A DNA stretch of 64,000 nucleotides from a virus. Made by a program: the position numbers and the translations under genes. Location of the stretch: the IMG/VR virus record IMGVR_UViG_3300044846_001842, positions 1 to 64,000 of that record. One strand, given 5' to 3'. A model generated the notes under the pieces. It worked only from the letters and a program-made list of their open reading frames with translations, did no database searches and was not told where the DNA came from. Below are positions 26,101 to 35,800 of this stretch, piece after piece; the first letter of the stretch is position 1; every line of letters begins with the position of its first letter.

Positions 26101-28689
26101 ATATTTATTCCTGGGGTAGGTATAGCAGGTTCTATAGCTTTAGGTACTTTAGCTGCAAGTCTTGTAGGAGTAGCTACTGCTTTAGTTCTTTCTGGTATTG
26201 AACAAAATGCTTGGGCTAAGGCTTATGGTAGATTGTACAATGAAGGCTTAAGAGAAACTGTTACAGACAGTTTCATACTGTATGACAAAGATACAGTTTC
26301 AGGGCATGAAAGAGGATTCTATAAAAATCCTGAAGATGATGATTTACAATGGTTAGGAGAATGTGGTAACTTTTGGTTTGAGTCTTCGGTAAATATGGGA
26401 TTAAGACATGGAGCATCAGATAATACTCCTGATTTTTTAAATGCTCCTGGAGCTGGAGAACCTGGTACTAGTCTAGTAGAATGGGAATGGGAGAATTATG
26501 GAATTAGATCTGTAGGTTCAGGAACAAAAGATGTATTACCTACAAATACTTTAGATACACACATGGTTGAAAAACTTTCTAGCTTTGACATAGAGAGAGA
26601 AAGTTTGAGAAGTTATTTAGGTATACCTGCTGCAGAAATGTATCTTTTAAATCCTGATTACACTAGAAGAAACAAACAAAAGTCTTTTTTCCATTTAGGA
26701 TTAGAATATGATTGTTGTACAGATTGTGTTGAAAGTTTTCCTCATAGATTTCACTGGTCAGAACAAGCTTTTCAAGAAGAGCTTACTGATAACTTTAGAA
26801 TGTTTTTACCTAATAACTACAAAGACCTTGAAGGAGAAACAGGAAGAATCACAGACATATTTAGAATTCAGAATGCTCTTTATGTACACACTGAAGAAGG
26901 TTTGTGGCAATGCCCTCAAACTTTTCAAGAAAGGGTAACTTCTGATATTATTTCCTTTATAGGTACAGGAGAATATTTCTCTGTTCCTCCTAGAAAGATT
27001 GTAGATGATAATAACTCTTCTGCAGGTAATAAACATAAATGGGCTAGACTTAAAACTAAGTATGGAATTTTATTTCCTTCTTACAAAGAAAAGAAATGGT
27101 ATTTATTTGATGGTCAGCAGTTAAATCCTATTTCTGATAGAGGAAACTATTCTTGGTTTTTACAAAATATGGATTTTAAAATCTTAGATCAATACTATAG
27201 TGCTAACCTTAAAGAGTATCCTTTTAATAACAATCCTTCTAATCACATAGGTATAGGTTATTTATCTACTTATGATACTGCTAAAGAAAGATTAATTATT
27301 ACTAAAAAAGATTTTGAGATAACTAATCTTCCTACTTCAGATTTTGAAATTTGTAGTGATGGGAGTACTGTTACTATCTTTAATGATATTAGTCAAACTA
27401 TAGCTGACAGAGTAGATGATGGTTGGACTTATGTGGGAATAGAAGATTGTAGACTTAAGTTTATTAAACCTACTTCTTCTATCCAAGAAGTTGAAAGAGA
27501 AGTAGTTGTTTATGTTGAACCAACAGTTACTACAAGTTACTTAGATTCTGAATGTGATAATGTAATTTCTATAACTATTCCTTTTTCAGTAGAGTTTCCT
27601 TTACTTTATCCAGTTGTTTCTGCTGGTGTACAAATAACAAATTGTAGAAATGAAATAGAATTTACATCTCAATACTTTTTTGTAACTCCAGAGTCTAATT
27701 CATTTGTTTTAACTCTTTATGTAAATGATTGTGTTAATTTAGGAGAAGATAATGCTAATGTAATAAGTGGTCTTAGTTATAGTACAGGAGTTACACAGGA
27801 TGGTCCCATAGTAATTACTTACTATGATGTAACTTGTGATCTTATCCCAGTTCTTACTAATGTTCCTGGGTATTACACTTTGTCTACTATAACAGTAGAG
27901 GTTGAAGTATTTGAAGACCTTGTAGAATATGAAGAAGGAGAAGAGTTTTCTTTTAACTCTGAAAATGTAATTGACCACAGTTGGACTATGTCTTATTCTC
28001 TTAAAAGACAAGAATGGAGAAGTTGGCATCCTTACCTTCCTCATTTTTACTTACAAGTACAAAACAGATTCTATTCTTGGAAAAATGGATTGACTCATTT
28101 ATATAAACATAACATTGAAGGTAGTTATCAAACTTTTTATAATATTCGTTATCCTTTTATTGTAGAGTTTGTAGATAATCCTAATCCTTTACTTAATAAA
28201 GTATGGAATAGTGTATTGTTCCAAAGTGAGGCTAAAAGATTTGACAGTTCAGAACAAGAATATTTTGATGTTAAAGATGTTACTTTTAATAAAGCCATTC
28301 TTTATAATACCCATCAAACTACAGGAATGATAGACTTAACTCTTAAAGCAAACTCAAGTGTAAACTATTTAATGGATCAGACTAAGAACAGTGTTACAGG
28401 TTCTGTACCTTTAGATAGAAATGAAAGAGATTGGACTTTTAATGCTTTCAGAGATTTAAGAGATAACTATAATGTACCTATGTTTATTAAAGATCCTACT
28501 CAATTACAGAGTAATTATTACATAGATAAGATTGTAAATCCTGCTGCCATAGACCTTAATAAAGACTGGGCTGAACAAGAGAGTTTCAGAGATAAGTTTT
28601 TGGTTGTAAGGTTAATATTTGATACATTTGCTGATAAAAAACTTACTTTTAATTTTTCAGCTCTTGATAAAAACATATCTGAAAGATAA
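23194..28689 (+). CDS. Giant tail 'muzzle' protein
   Basis: This 1831-aa protein starts with NSVNTLGGLNTDSSLVNQPQG, the start pattern of the muzzle/tail-nozzle proteins of crAss-like phages (P22 gp10-like role). It is built of beta-rich repeats (propeller-like, many G-D/N turns). About 953-1003 is a hydrophobic Ala/Ile/Gly segment (WNYIAAAALVIVAAALIFIP and on) that could insert into the host membrane or line the channel. A Cys motif (YDCCTDC, about 1170-1176) is also present. The protein would close the tail channel and open on contact. Its length is in the range expected for this group. Confidence 0.8.
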   Translation: MAQDQEQRQEQNSVNTLGGLNTDSSLVNQPQGTTRFVMTGVDETKEGDLGFISNEESNLECYELPIGYIPIGQVYIGDETNLLFLVNRAGDSLLATIDKECNLTVVLSDADQTEKFGFTVDNQIDATFRLRRGCERTVYWVDPKPRLFVIDKPEEFQDTVTGDWDIAKFNLFRTYKSIPVVTDIEVVDGGGQLAPGSYNFSIRYLDQDFNPTEFITSTETIMIYNTSVIQNYRDIRGATKEVNQSYLNFTDSNKSIKISIDPASLDTSFPFYQFAITEANTGNGLISDTKYTQEISTRDSIFYYTGINFETQGSQEEITAYNQIIEKAQSIEQIENRLILGDVEGKQVNFCRLQKYASQISADLVTKEMFLSNIPLDEGNPKDPAAHFNGIGYMPGEIYSFGIVYIFEDNSLSPVFHIPGKGPTVSPSSIYVTGVPNVYGMERGLGNESNSSLDNSYIDNNTCGSDSYWGYDCEGLPLKDQPVRHHRFPVRNKYGLRFVEELTGDDIENELKSLSVTITGTDITVPSYCAPEGEQYYSSTCIPTFVDSISFDITYTDGQTQHYIEAVDLDNFATVEGSGPNESNVYFSYNSSPITSSVFELISIKETVGNTENTLTFSVSLSLGMNVYTAVSPHSGLTYQVRVNVSSFVTTEKQYVTDLYGIKFSNIKKPSLSDTNGQSIIGYYIVRNERTEQERTILDSALLAPTVKHKNYVSQGFIYPEFTALPSGAPDPKQGTFKRDIYGLIYPEHKFNNKVYSNFTTLLQQGEFETINTIKSFSKINDVADGTSYIGNRHKSNERDNDGWTLDIKTRDSHTKYNEKDDINIDYTQDVNDVFYLNALADKAIQDSAGVFQNVFNLAADNKVGIITLKENLTVAPNKIPYVYIYKENLNPYSNFRLDPYYKESKNPHYFTSGILPETCDIFNGDSYINPIRYTNSLFYMNRLRKRAGQTNAWNYIAAAALVIVAAALIFIPGVGIAGSIALGTLAASLVGVATALVLSGIEQNAWAKAYGRLYNEGLRETVTDSFILYDKDTVSGHERGFYKNPEDDDLQWLGECGNFWFESSVNMGLRHGASDNTPDFLNAPGAGEPGTSLVEWEWENYGIRSVGSGTKDVLPTNTLDTHMVEKLSSFDIERESLRSYLGIPAAEMYLLNPDYTRRNKQKSFFHLGLEYDCCTDCVESFPHRFHWSEQAFQEELTDNFRMFLPNNYKDLEGETGRITDIFRIQNALYVHTEEGLWQCPQTFQERVTSDIISFIGTGEYFSVPPRKIVDDNNSSAGNKHKWARLKTKYGILFPSYKEKKWYLFDGQQLNPISDRGNYSWFLQNMDFKILDQYYSANLKEYPFNNNPSNHIGIGYLSTYDTAKERLIITKKDFEITNLPTSDFEICSDGSTVTIFNDISQTIADRVDDGWTYVGIEDCRLKFIKPTSSIQEVEREVVVYVEPTVTTSYLDSECDNVISITIPFSVEFPLLYPVVSAGVQITNCRNEIEFTSQYFFVTPESNSFVLTLYVNDCVNLGEDNANVISGLSYSTGVTQDGPIVITYYDVTCDLIPVLTNVPGYYTLSTITVEVEVFEDLVEYEEGEEFSFNSENVIDHSWTMSYSLKRQEWRSWHPYLPHFYLQVQNRFYSWKNGLTHLYKHNIEGSYQTFYNIRYPFIVEFVDNPNPLLNKVWNSVLFQSEAKRFDSSEQEYFDVKDVTFNKAILYNTHQTTGMIDLTLKANSSVNYLMDQTKNSVTGSVPLDRNERDWTFNAFRDLRDNYNVPMFIKDPTQLQSNYYIDKIVNPAAIDLNKDWAEQESFRDKFLVVRLIFDTFADKKLTFNFSALDKNISER

Positions 28690-28751
28690 AGCTTAACCTT
28701 TAATAAACTAAAGTAAGACATTAAAATCTAAAAATTAATACAAAAGGAACT

Positions 28752-30677
28752 ATGAAATCAAAAATGAATTTCAGAAAAAAATATGCTGCTGGTACTAATT
28801 TAGGTGGTATGGGAACTCCTGGTCAAATAACTTCTCCTAATGAGACTTTAAATGATTACAACATTATGTTAGCTAAAGCTAGTTCTGAAGCTATGAGTAA
28901 TCCTTGGTTACCTGTAGTATCTCTTATTGGAGGTCTTGCTCAACAAACTGTAGGAGGTCTTGCAGGTAAATTAGGTAAAAAATCTAATAGTAATACTCCT
29001 AATAGTACTAATACTAATGATATTAATGCTTCTTTAGGGGTAGGTGTTCAAGCTGCTATGGGTATGAATAATGTTCAACAAAATGTAGAAGTTGAAGGGG
29101 GAGAAATGTATGAAACACCACAAGGACAAGTAGGAGAATTTCAAGGGCCTACCCATGAAGAAGGAGGTATTCCATTAGAAGTAGGACAAGATGTAGAAGA
29201 AGGAACTAAAGTGTATTCTGATAGACTTAAAATAGGGAAGAAAACTCTTGCTGAAAGAAAAGCTACAAGAGAAAGACAAAAAGCTAATCTTGAAAAACAA
29301 GCTACTCAACCTAATATAGACCAAGCTCTTAAGAATGCACTTCAAAGAAAGATGGCAGCTCTTCAACAAGAAGAAGACATGGATTTACAATTCCAAGGTC
29401 AGGTTGATGAAATGCAACAAATGGCAGATATGGCAGTACAAGCTTTTGCTTATGGTACAAGCATGGAAGGTATTCAAGATAACTCTATAGAAGAGTCTAT
29501 GAGATATGGTTATGGTACAAATGCAGAAGGAATTAAAAAATATAGCACTGGAACTACTATTAATGGTATTCAGTATGATAAAAATGGTAATCCTATTATA
29601 GGTTTTGTAGATGGTTTTGGGATGAATGTAGATCAAACAGAACAAAATTTGCAACCTCTACAAGCAGGCTCTAATTTTAAATTTGAGACTGTAGATATGC
29701 CTACTTTAGATTTAAAAGTGCCTAATGTTGCAAAAGATGCTTTAAACTCTTCAAAATTTAAAGACTCTTTTGCTTTAAAAAGTGCAGGAGATGCTTGGGC
29801 AAATAAAAAAGAAAATCAATTACCTACAGGAGTCATAGACCCTTCTGTACCTGACAGTATAGATTATCAATCAGAAAATTTCCCTAATTTTAACAAAGGG
29901 GTCACTAGCCAAGAAGAACAAAGACCTAGTAAATTTAATACAATCTTATCAAAGTTAGGAGAGAGCACTCCTGGTATAGGGGACTTGACCAAACTTGCAG
30001 GTAACTATATGGGAATGACTGCAGGAACAAAAACTGCTTATGAGCAAAGAGCTTCTGATGTTACTCAGAAAAATACTTTTGCTAATGCAGGTAAAAAAGC
30101 TCAAGAATTGTATGACCAAGCTTTAAAAAATCTTGAAGGACAAAAAGCCCAAGCTTTACTTAAAAGTACTACTCAACAAAGAACTGCTCAAAGATCAGGT
30201 AGAAATAGTGCTAGAGGTATTAATCAAGTGAGAGCTATTGATTGGTTATATAATAGTGCTGCAACTACTGCAGCTAATGATATTGTAAATAATACTCAAG
30301 GACAGATTGCTCAGATATTCCAAGCAAAAGCAGGGGCTTCTATGAATGCAGATCAAATGGTAGGTACTGGAGAATACCAAGCTAATATGGCTAACATGGC
30401 TAGTAAAGATGCCTTCTATACTGCATTAGGTCAAGGAAGGAAAGATTTTGCTACAGGTCTGCAACAGACAGGTAAAGATCTTAATGATATGAAAGAGAAT
30501 AAGATTATACAAAATCTTATGAAAAACTATGGTAAATGGGTTGGTGCAAGTAATACTGGGGAATTAATGAACAAAGCTGGTATTACTCAAGACTCTAAGA
30601 CAAAACAATATAAAGATGCTAGTGGTAAAATACTAACTGAAGAAGAAGTACAAGCTGTATTATTAAAAGTAAAATAA
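28752..30677 (+). CDS. Virion cargo protein (probable)
   Basis: This 641-aa protein is rich in Gln, Asn, Gly and Ala with a basic N-terminus (MKSKMNFRKKYAAGTNLGG). It has a central element EVEGGEMYETPQ, then GPTHEEGGIPLEVGQDVEEG (about 115-160). That VEGGE ... HE-x-GGI ... EGTKVYSD pattern occurs in large phage virion proteins. A charged helical stretch and a long low-complexity C-terminal half follow. No transmembrane segment is seen. It directly follows the muzzle gene, where crAss-like phages encode proteins packed in the tail or head for ejection. The leader has an unusual purine-rich AAAGGA close to the ATG. Confidence 0.65.
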   Translation: MKSKMNFRKKYAAGTNLGGMGTPGQITSPNETLNDYNIMLAKASSEAMSNPWLPVVSLIGGLAQQTVGGLAGKLGKKSNSNTPNSTNTNDINASLGVGVQAAMGMNNVQQNVEVEGGEMYETPQGQVGEFQGPTHEEGGIPLEVGQDVEEGTKVYSDRLKIGKKTLAERKATRERQKANLEKQATQPNIDQALKNALQRKMAALQQEEDMDLQFQGQVDEMQQMADMAVQAFAYGTSMEGIQDNSIEESMRYGYGTNAEGIKKYSTGTTINGIQYDKNGNPIIGFVDGFGMNVDQTEQNLQPLQAGSNFKFETVDMPTLDLKVPNVAKDALNSSKFKDSFALKSAGDAWANKKENQLPTGVIDPSVPDSIDYQSENFPNFNKGVTSQEEQRPSKFNTILSKLGESTPGIGDLTKLAGNYMGMTAGTKTAYEQRASDVTQKNTFANAGKKAQELYDQALKNLEGQKAQALLKSTTQQRTAQRSGRNSARGINQVRAIDWLYNSAATTAANDIVNNTQGQIAQIFQAKAGASMNADQMVGTGEYQANMANMASKDAFYTALGQGRKDFATGLQQTGKDLNDMKENKIIQNLMKNYGKWVGASNTGELMNKAGITQDSKTKQYKDASGKILTEEEVQAVLLKVK

Positions 30678-30683
30678 TAAATC

Positions 30684-32831
30684 ATGGGACAATTTTATAA
30701 AGGAACAGAAGCTACATTTATTGATGATGCAATGTTTAAACTTCCTTATGAATTAATGGGAGTTGTCATTGACAAAAAAGATAAAGCTATAGATGATACT
30801 ATTGGGCAATACCAAGGGTATTTAGATAAGCTAAAAGCTGATGTTTTAGAACAAGACTCTCCTGAATTAAGAGCCACTATAAAACAGTATCAAGATAAAA
30901 TTGATACTGCTGTGCAAGGCATTATGGCAAACCCTATGGACTATCAAAAGTTTACTCCAGGTATAACTACTCTTGCAAGAGATATATCAAACACTTGGAG
31001 TTCTACAGGTAAAGTAGGAACTATGGAAGCTAATAAGAAAAAGGTTCTAGCTGAGTATGAAGCTATTGATAAACTCCATGAAAAAGATCCTAAAGCTTAT
31101 GATGCTAATTATGTGACCTTAGAAAAACAAAAAATACTTTCTAAGTACAAAGGAGTTCAGTGGAATGAAGAAAAACAGAAAGCTGAAGGCACTCCTGATA
31201 TAGCATCTTCTTACTATGGTTTAGAGGTAGATGAGAAATGGTTAGCACACATGAAAGCTACAGGAGTAGAGACAGTACAAGATACACCAGGAGGACCATG
31301 GGTATATAGACACAAAGATTCTAGAAAAACTTTAACTCCTTCAGAAATCCAAAATGCTTATATTACTTATGCTCAAACAGATACAGCAGCTCAAGCTGCT
31401 TTAGAAAGAAGAAAATCATTAGGAGATCCTGACTTTCAAGATGTAGGATTGAATTCTATTTATATGAAAGTTCCACAACTTGATGCACAAGGTAAGGGAG
31501 TTTATGAAAATGGGGAATTAAAAACTAAAACAGTTCTAAACCCTAATAACTTTTGGGCTAAAAGAATGTCTTTAGCATCTCAAGTTTACAAACAAAATGA
31601 TACTAGTGTTGAAGATACTCTTTCTAATAATGAAGGGTACTGGAAACAATGGCAAAGAGGAAATGAATTAGAAGATAAAGCTAAAGAAAACATAACTGCA
31701 GAGACTGTAGATAGCACTCTTATTACTGCTAGAGATGCAACTGTTAAAGCTTTAGGAAGTAGTTGGACTGCTTCTACTCAAAAGGTAAATTCTACTGTAA
31801 CTAATGCTTTAGAGATTGCAAAACAGTTAAAAATAACTGGGCCAGAATCTTTGAAACAAATAAAAAATGGTAACTTTACTGCTTTAAGAAAAGCTGGAGC
31901 TAATAAAGACGGAATGTCTGCAACTATAGATCAATTAGAGAAATCCTATAAAAGAGCAAATGCAGAAAAGCAACTTACTAATGCAAGTATTCAGGCTTTT
32001 AAAGCAACTCTACCTGCTAACTTACAAAAGGTAATGGATAAACCAGGTTGGGATAATGATAAAGCTCTTTCAGATGCTTATTCACTTTACACTGAAAAAG
32101 CAAAAGCTGAAGGAAGATTTAATCAAAACAATGAAGAACTTCAGGTTACAAGTATGAATGGTATGGACATGGATAAAAATACTAAAGAATCTTTTAAAAA
32201 GGTTATAGTAGATGACATGGACAAGTTCCAATTCAAATTAGATGAAAGTAAAATTTATGAATCTGCTAGTGGAACTAAATTAGTATTTAGTAAAGACCCA
32301 TCTAAGATAGGGAAAACAGGAACATATCAAGGACAAAATGTTACTTTTGTAAAGAATACAGGAATACACTCTTTATCAGAGTTGCAACAATTAGGGATTG
32401 TTTCTAAAGCAGTTGCTACAGTAAAAAGTGGAACAACAGCTAAACCTGTAGTTAAATACAGTTTCTTTGAAAATGGAAAAGAAGTAGGAATGGATGTAGC
32501 TGAAGATACTTTTGGAGTAGTTAAAAACTTAGATAATAGTGGACAAGCTAATATGGGAGTTCATATTCAAATGGGTAAGAATACTTTAAGAGCAACTTTA
32601 GGAGTTAATCAAATAACAAGTCCTCAAGTACAAAATTGGTTTGCAGCTAATGATGATAATCTTTATTTAGAAAATCAAAGAACTAAAACTAACTGGGGAG
32701 TTATTGATATGACTAAAAAGGATGGTGGACAAGTTTACAGAGCTAACAAAGGAAAGTATTCTATTAATGGAGTAGAAAGAACAGATGCTGCAAGTATTAA
32801 AATAATTCAGCAAGCTGTAATGGGATTATAA
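30684..32831 (+). CDS. Virion cargo protein, helical (probable)
   Basis: This 715-aa protein is almost entirely alpha-helical and charged, with no membrane segment. The N-terminus (FYKGTEATFIDDAMFKLPYE) is compact, and the remainder shows heptad-like patterns (about 40-130 and 270-400). It starts six bases after the previous gene. It lies between a putative cargo gene and the giant polymerase gene, which in Crassvirales is the block of ejected proteins. A role as an ejection protein or RNA-polymerase partner is inference from position. Confidence 0.65.
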   Translation: MGQFYKGTEATFIDDAMFKLPYELMGVVIDKKDKAIDDTIGQYQGYLDKLKADVLEQDSPELRATIKQYQDKIDTAVQGIMANPMDYQKFTPGITTLARDISNTWSSTGKVGTMEANKKKVLAEYEAIDKLHEKDPKAYDANYVTLEKQKILSKYKGVQWNEEKQKAEGTPDIASSYYGLEVDEKWLAHMKATGVETVQDTPGGPWVYRHKDSRKTLTPSEIQNAYITYAQTDTAAQAALERRKSLGDPDFQDVGLNSIYMKVPQLDAQGKGVYENGELKTKTVLNPNNFWAKRMSLASQVYKQNDTSVEDTLSNNEGYWKQWQRGNELEDKAKENITAETVDSTLITARDATVKALGSSWTASTQKVNSTVTNALEIAKQLKITGPESLKQIKNGNFTALRKAGANKDGMSATIDQLEKSYKRANAEKQLTNASIQAFKATLPANLQKVMDKPGWDNDKALSDAYSLYTEKAKAEGRFNQNNEELQVTSMNGMDMDKNTKESFKKVIVDDMDKFQFKLDESKIYESASGTKLVFSKDPSKIGKTGTYQGQNVTFVKNTGIHSLSELQQLGIVSKAVATVKSGTTAKPVVKYSFFENGKEVGMDVAEDTFGVVKNLDNSGQANMGVHIQMGKNTLRATLGVNQITSPQVQNWFAANDDNLYLENQRTKTNWGVIDMTKKDGGQVYRANKGKYSINGVERTDAASIKIIQQAVMGL

Positions 32832-32852
32832 TAAAACTAAAAAGAAAGTAAA

Positions 32853-35800
32853 ATGACATTTCCATCAAGAAAAATTTTAACTAGATTTCAACAAATCCAA
32901 CAGGAGGAAGCTAACAAAGATAAAGGTATCTCTTCTGCTACAGGTCAAGGACTAAGTTTTGATGAAATCAGATCTGTAGATACTTCTTTAAATAATAAAG
33001 ATATTAGTACTATTTCTAAGTTTGTAGATAAAGGAGAAAGAGACTTAAGGGAATTCAATGCTTCTGAAGCAAGAAAAGAAATGGAGAAGCATGCTAAACA
33101 GCAAGCTATTGAAGGAGATAAACTTTACTCTACTTATGCCCAGCAAACTTCTTCTGAAGAAGCTATGTCTTTAATGGATGATAATAATAAGATAAAAAAT
33201 CTTGAAGAAAAAAGTTGGGCTACTGCTTATAGTAGAAATGCTAAATTTTATGATGACAGTAAACCTTGGTATGAAAGTGTCAATGTAGCTGCACCTATTA
33301 TAAAAGCAGCAGGTTTTCTTAGTGAAATTGCTAATGATTTATTTTCTGATAAAAAGATAGGTCTTTCTAAAAAAGAAACTCAAGAGTTAGCTAAGTTAAA
33401 AGAGCAGACTAGAGTAAAACTACAACCTACTTTAGACATTCTTAAAACACAGTATGACACTGAAAAGAAAAGACTTCAAGATTTAAAACTTAAAGCTCAT
33501 ATAGAATTAGGTAAAAAAACAGGAGGGGGTGCTTATACAGGCAATATTACTACTGATGAAATAGATGACTTAACTACAGCTATTGCTAAATATGACAAAT
33601 TAGGTACTCAGTTAACTGATTATCAATCTGGTAAAGCTGGATTTTGGGATGGACTTGGTACACAAAAAGAAGATCTACTTACACTAGGTCTTTATTCATT
33701 AGGAGAAAATTTACATGTTGCTAGAATAAAAGATAAATCAGATAGAATTGAAAAAGATAAAGTAGCAAATTCTAAAAATCCTAGTTATGTACCTAAAGAA
33801 AAACTGACTCCTTCTGAGTATGCTGTCTTAGAATCTGAAGGGTATACACAAGAGTTAGAAAGCAAAAATTTATTTGAAGGTAAGTTAGGATATACTTGGG
33901 GAGCTGGAGTTGGACAGTCTTTAGTTATGCTAGAGCAAACTGCAGCTACAGGAGGTTTTGGTGCTGCTGTTGAAAAAACTGTTGCTGAAAGTATTCTTTC
34001 AGGAAGTATGAACACTACTTTAAGAGAAGCTTGGCAACAAGGTGGTACTAAACTTATGTTATCTACTTTAGGAGCTAAAAGTGCTGGAGGTATAGCTAAT
34101 GTTGCAGGTACTTCTGCTATAAGTCCTGGTGCTGCTAGTATGGCAGCTAAACATCATATTGGTAATATTGAATTTGTCACTGATGAAAAAGGTAAAAAGA
34201 AACTATTAGTTGGGGAAGAAAGATACAACTATTACAAAAAAGACTTTGACAAAAGGGTAGACTTAGTAGGGTATGAAATTGAAAACCTTGAGAAAAAACA
34301 AAAAAGAACTGAAGCAGAAGAGCAAAAACTTCAAGGTTTAAAAGATGGATTAGAAAATTTAAAAGAAGAATTTGATACTTTATACAAACCTGAAAGCTGG
34401 GCTGAGTCAGGATGGTATGGTTTTACTGAAACTGCAAAAGAAAACTTTTCTGAAAAGTATGTTGGTGATGCTTTGCCAGGGGTGGCTAATAATATGCTTA
34501 CTAGAAGAATTGCTAAAACTCAAGTAGGAGGAAAAATTGCAAAAGGAGCTACAGAGTTAGGAGAGAAGTTTTCTCAGTCTACAGCAGGAAAAGTTATTAC
34601 AGCTCCTCTTAAAGGATATAATGCTGCAAGAAATGTAGTAAACAACTTGGCTTTAGGTAAGTTATCTAATGAAGCTATTGCTCATACAGGACAAGCTAGT
34701 CTTATTAGCAGTTTACCTGGAGAAATAGCTGAAGAGGTATGGAATCAATTTATGCCAACTTATAAACAAGATTATGCTGAGCAATTAGAAGAACTAAAGA
34801 ATGCTTCTTTCTATAGAGATGTAGTTGCTCAAACTCTTATTATGGGTGGAGGTTTTGCTGGAGTAGGTATGGCTATGAGAGGCAGAAATTATCTTAGTGA
34901 TAAAGCTAGATTGAAAGAAATGTATAAGAGTTTAGATGCTTCAATAACTGATGATGATGTAGCACAAAGCATTCTTATGAATACAGGAGGTACTTTGTAC
35001 AGTCCTTTAGATTATGACCACAAAATAATGCAGTTAAGAAAACAAAATACTGCAGAGTCTCATAACCAAGCTAATAAAATGGAGCAAAACAAGTTTACAA
35101 ACTTGGCTGCTATGGCTATTAGAACAGGTACAGTTGACAACTTTAAAAAGAGTTTAGAAGGAATTCTAAGTAAGAAAGATGTTAGTGATCAAACTAAACA
35201 GAATGTTGCTTTAGCTCAAGGTAGAATTGATAGTCTTATGGAAGTTTATGACAAACATTCTGAGAAAGATAACTTTGCAACTATCTTTGACCTATCTGAA
35301 AGAAAACTTGCTAATGAGCAAACAGTAGGTTTAATTAATGAAAACCTAGCTAAACAAAAAGAAGGGGCTAAAGAAGAAGTTGATGCTTTTTTATTAAGAA
35401 ATAACATGTCTGTAGACTATGATATAGATCATTTACTAGATGCTGATTATAATGACCAAGGAAATAATCCAGAGTATGTTAGTTTTATTGAAGCTCTTAA
35501 CAAAGAAAACTTAACTAGAGTTCAAACTTATGGGGCATTGCTTGTTGAAAAAGCTGGTTTTCAAATGGATAATGTAAATTTATTGAAAGAAATAAATGAT
35601 CAAACTAGTCCATTGTATGAAGAAAGAGTTAAAATAAAACAAGGTATTAACCAAGTTTATGAAAAGACTTTAGAGAAATATCAAAAATCTATTTTGACTT
35701 CTGACAAAGCTGAATTCAATTACAACAATGAGTTGCAAGAGTCTCCAGAATTAGCTGAAGAAGTTATGGCTAAAGTCAAAGAGCAATACAAAGGAAGAGT

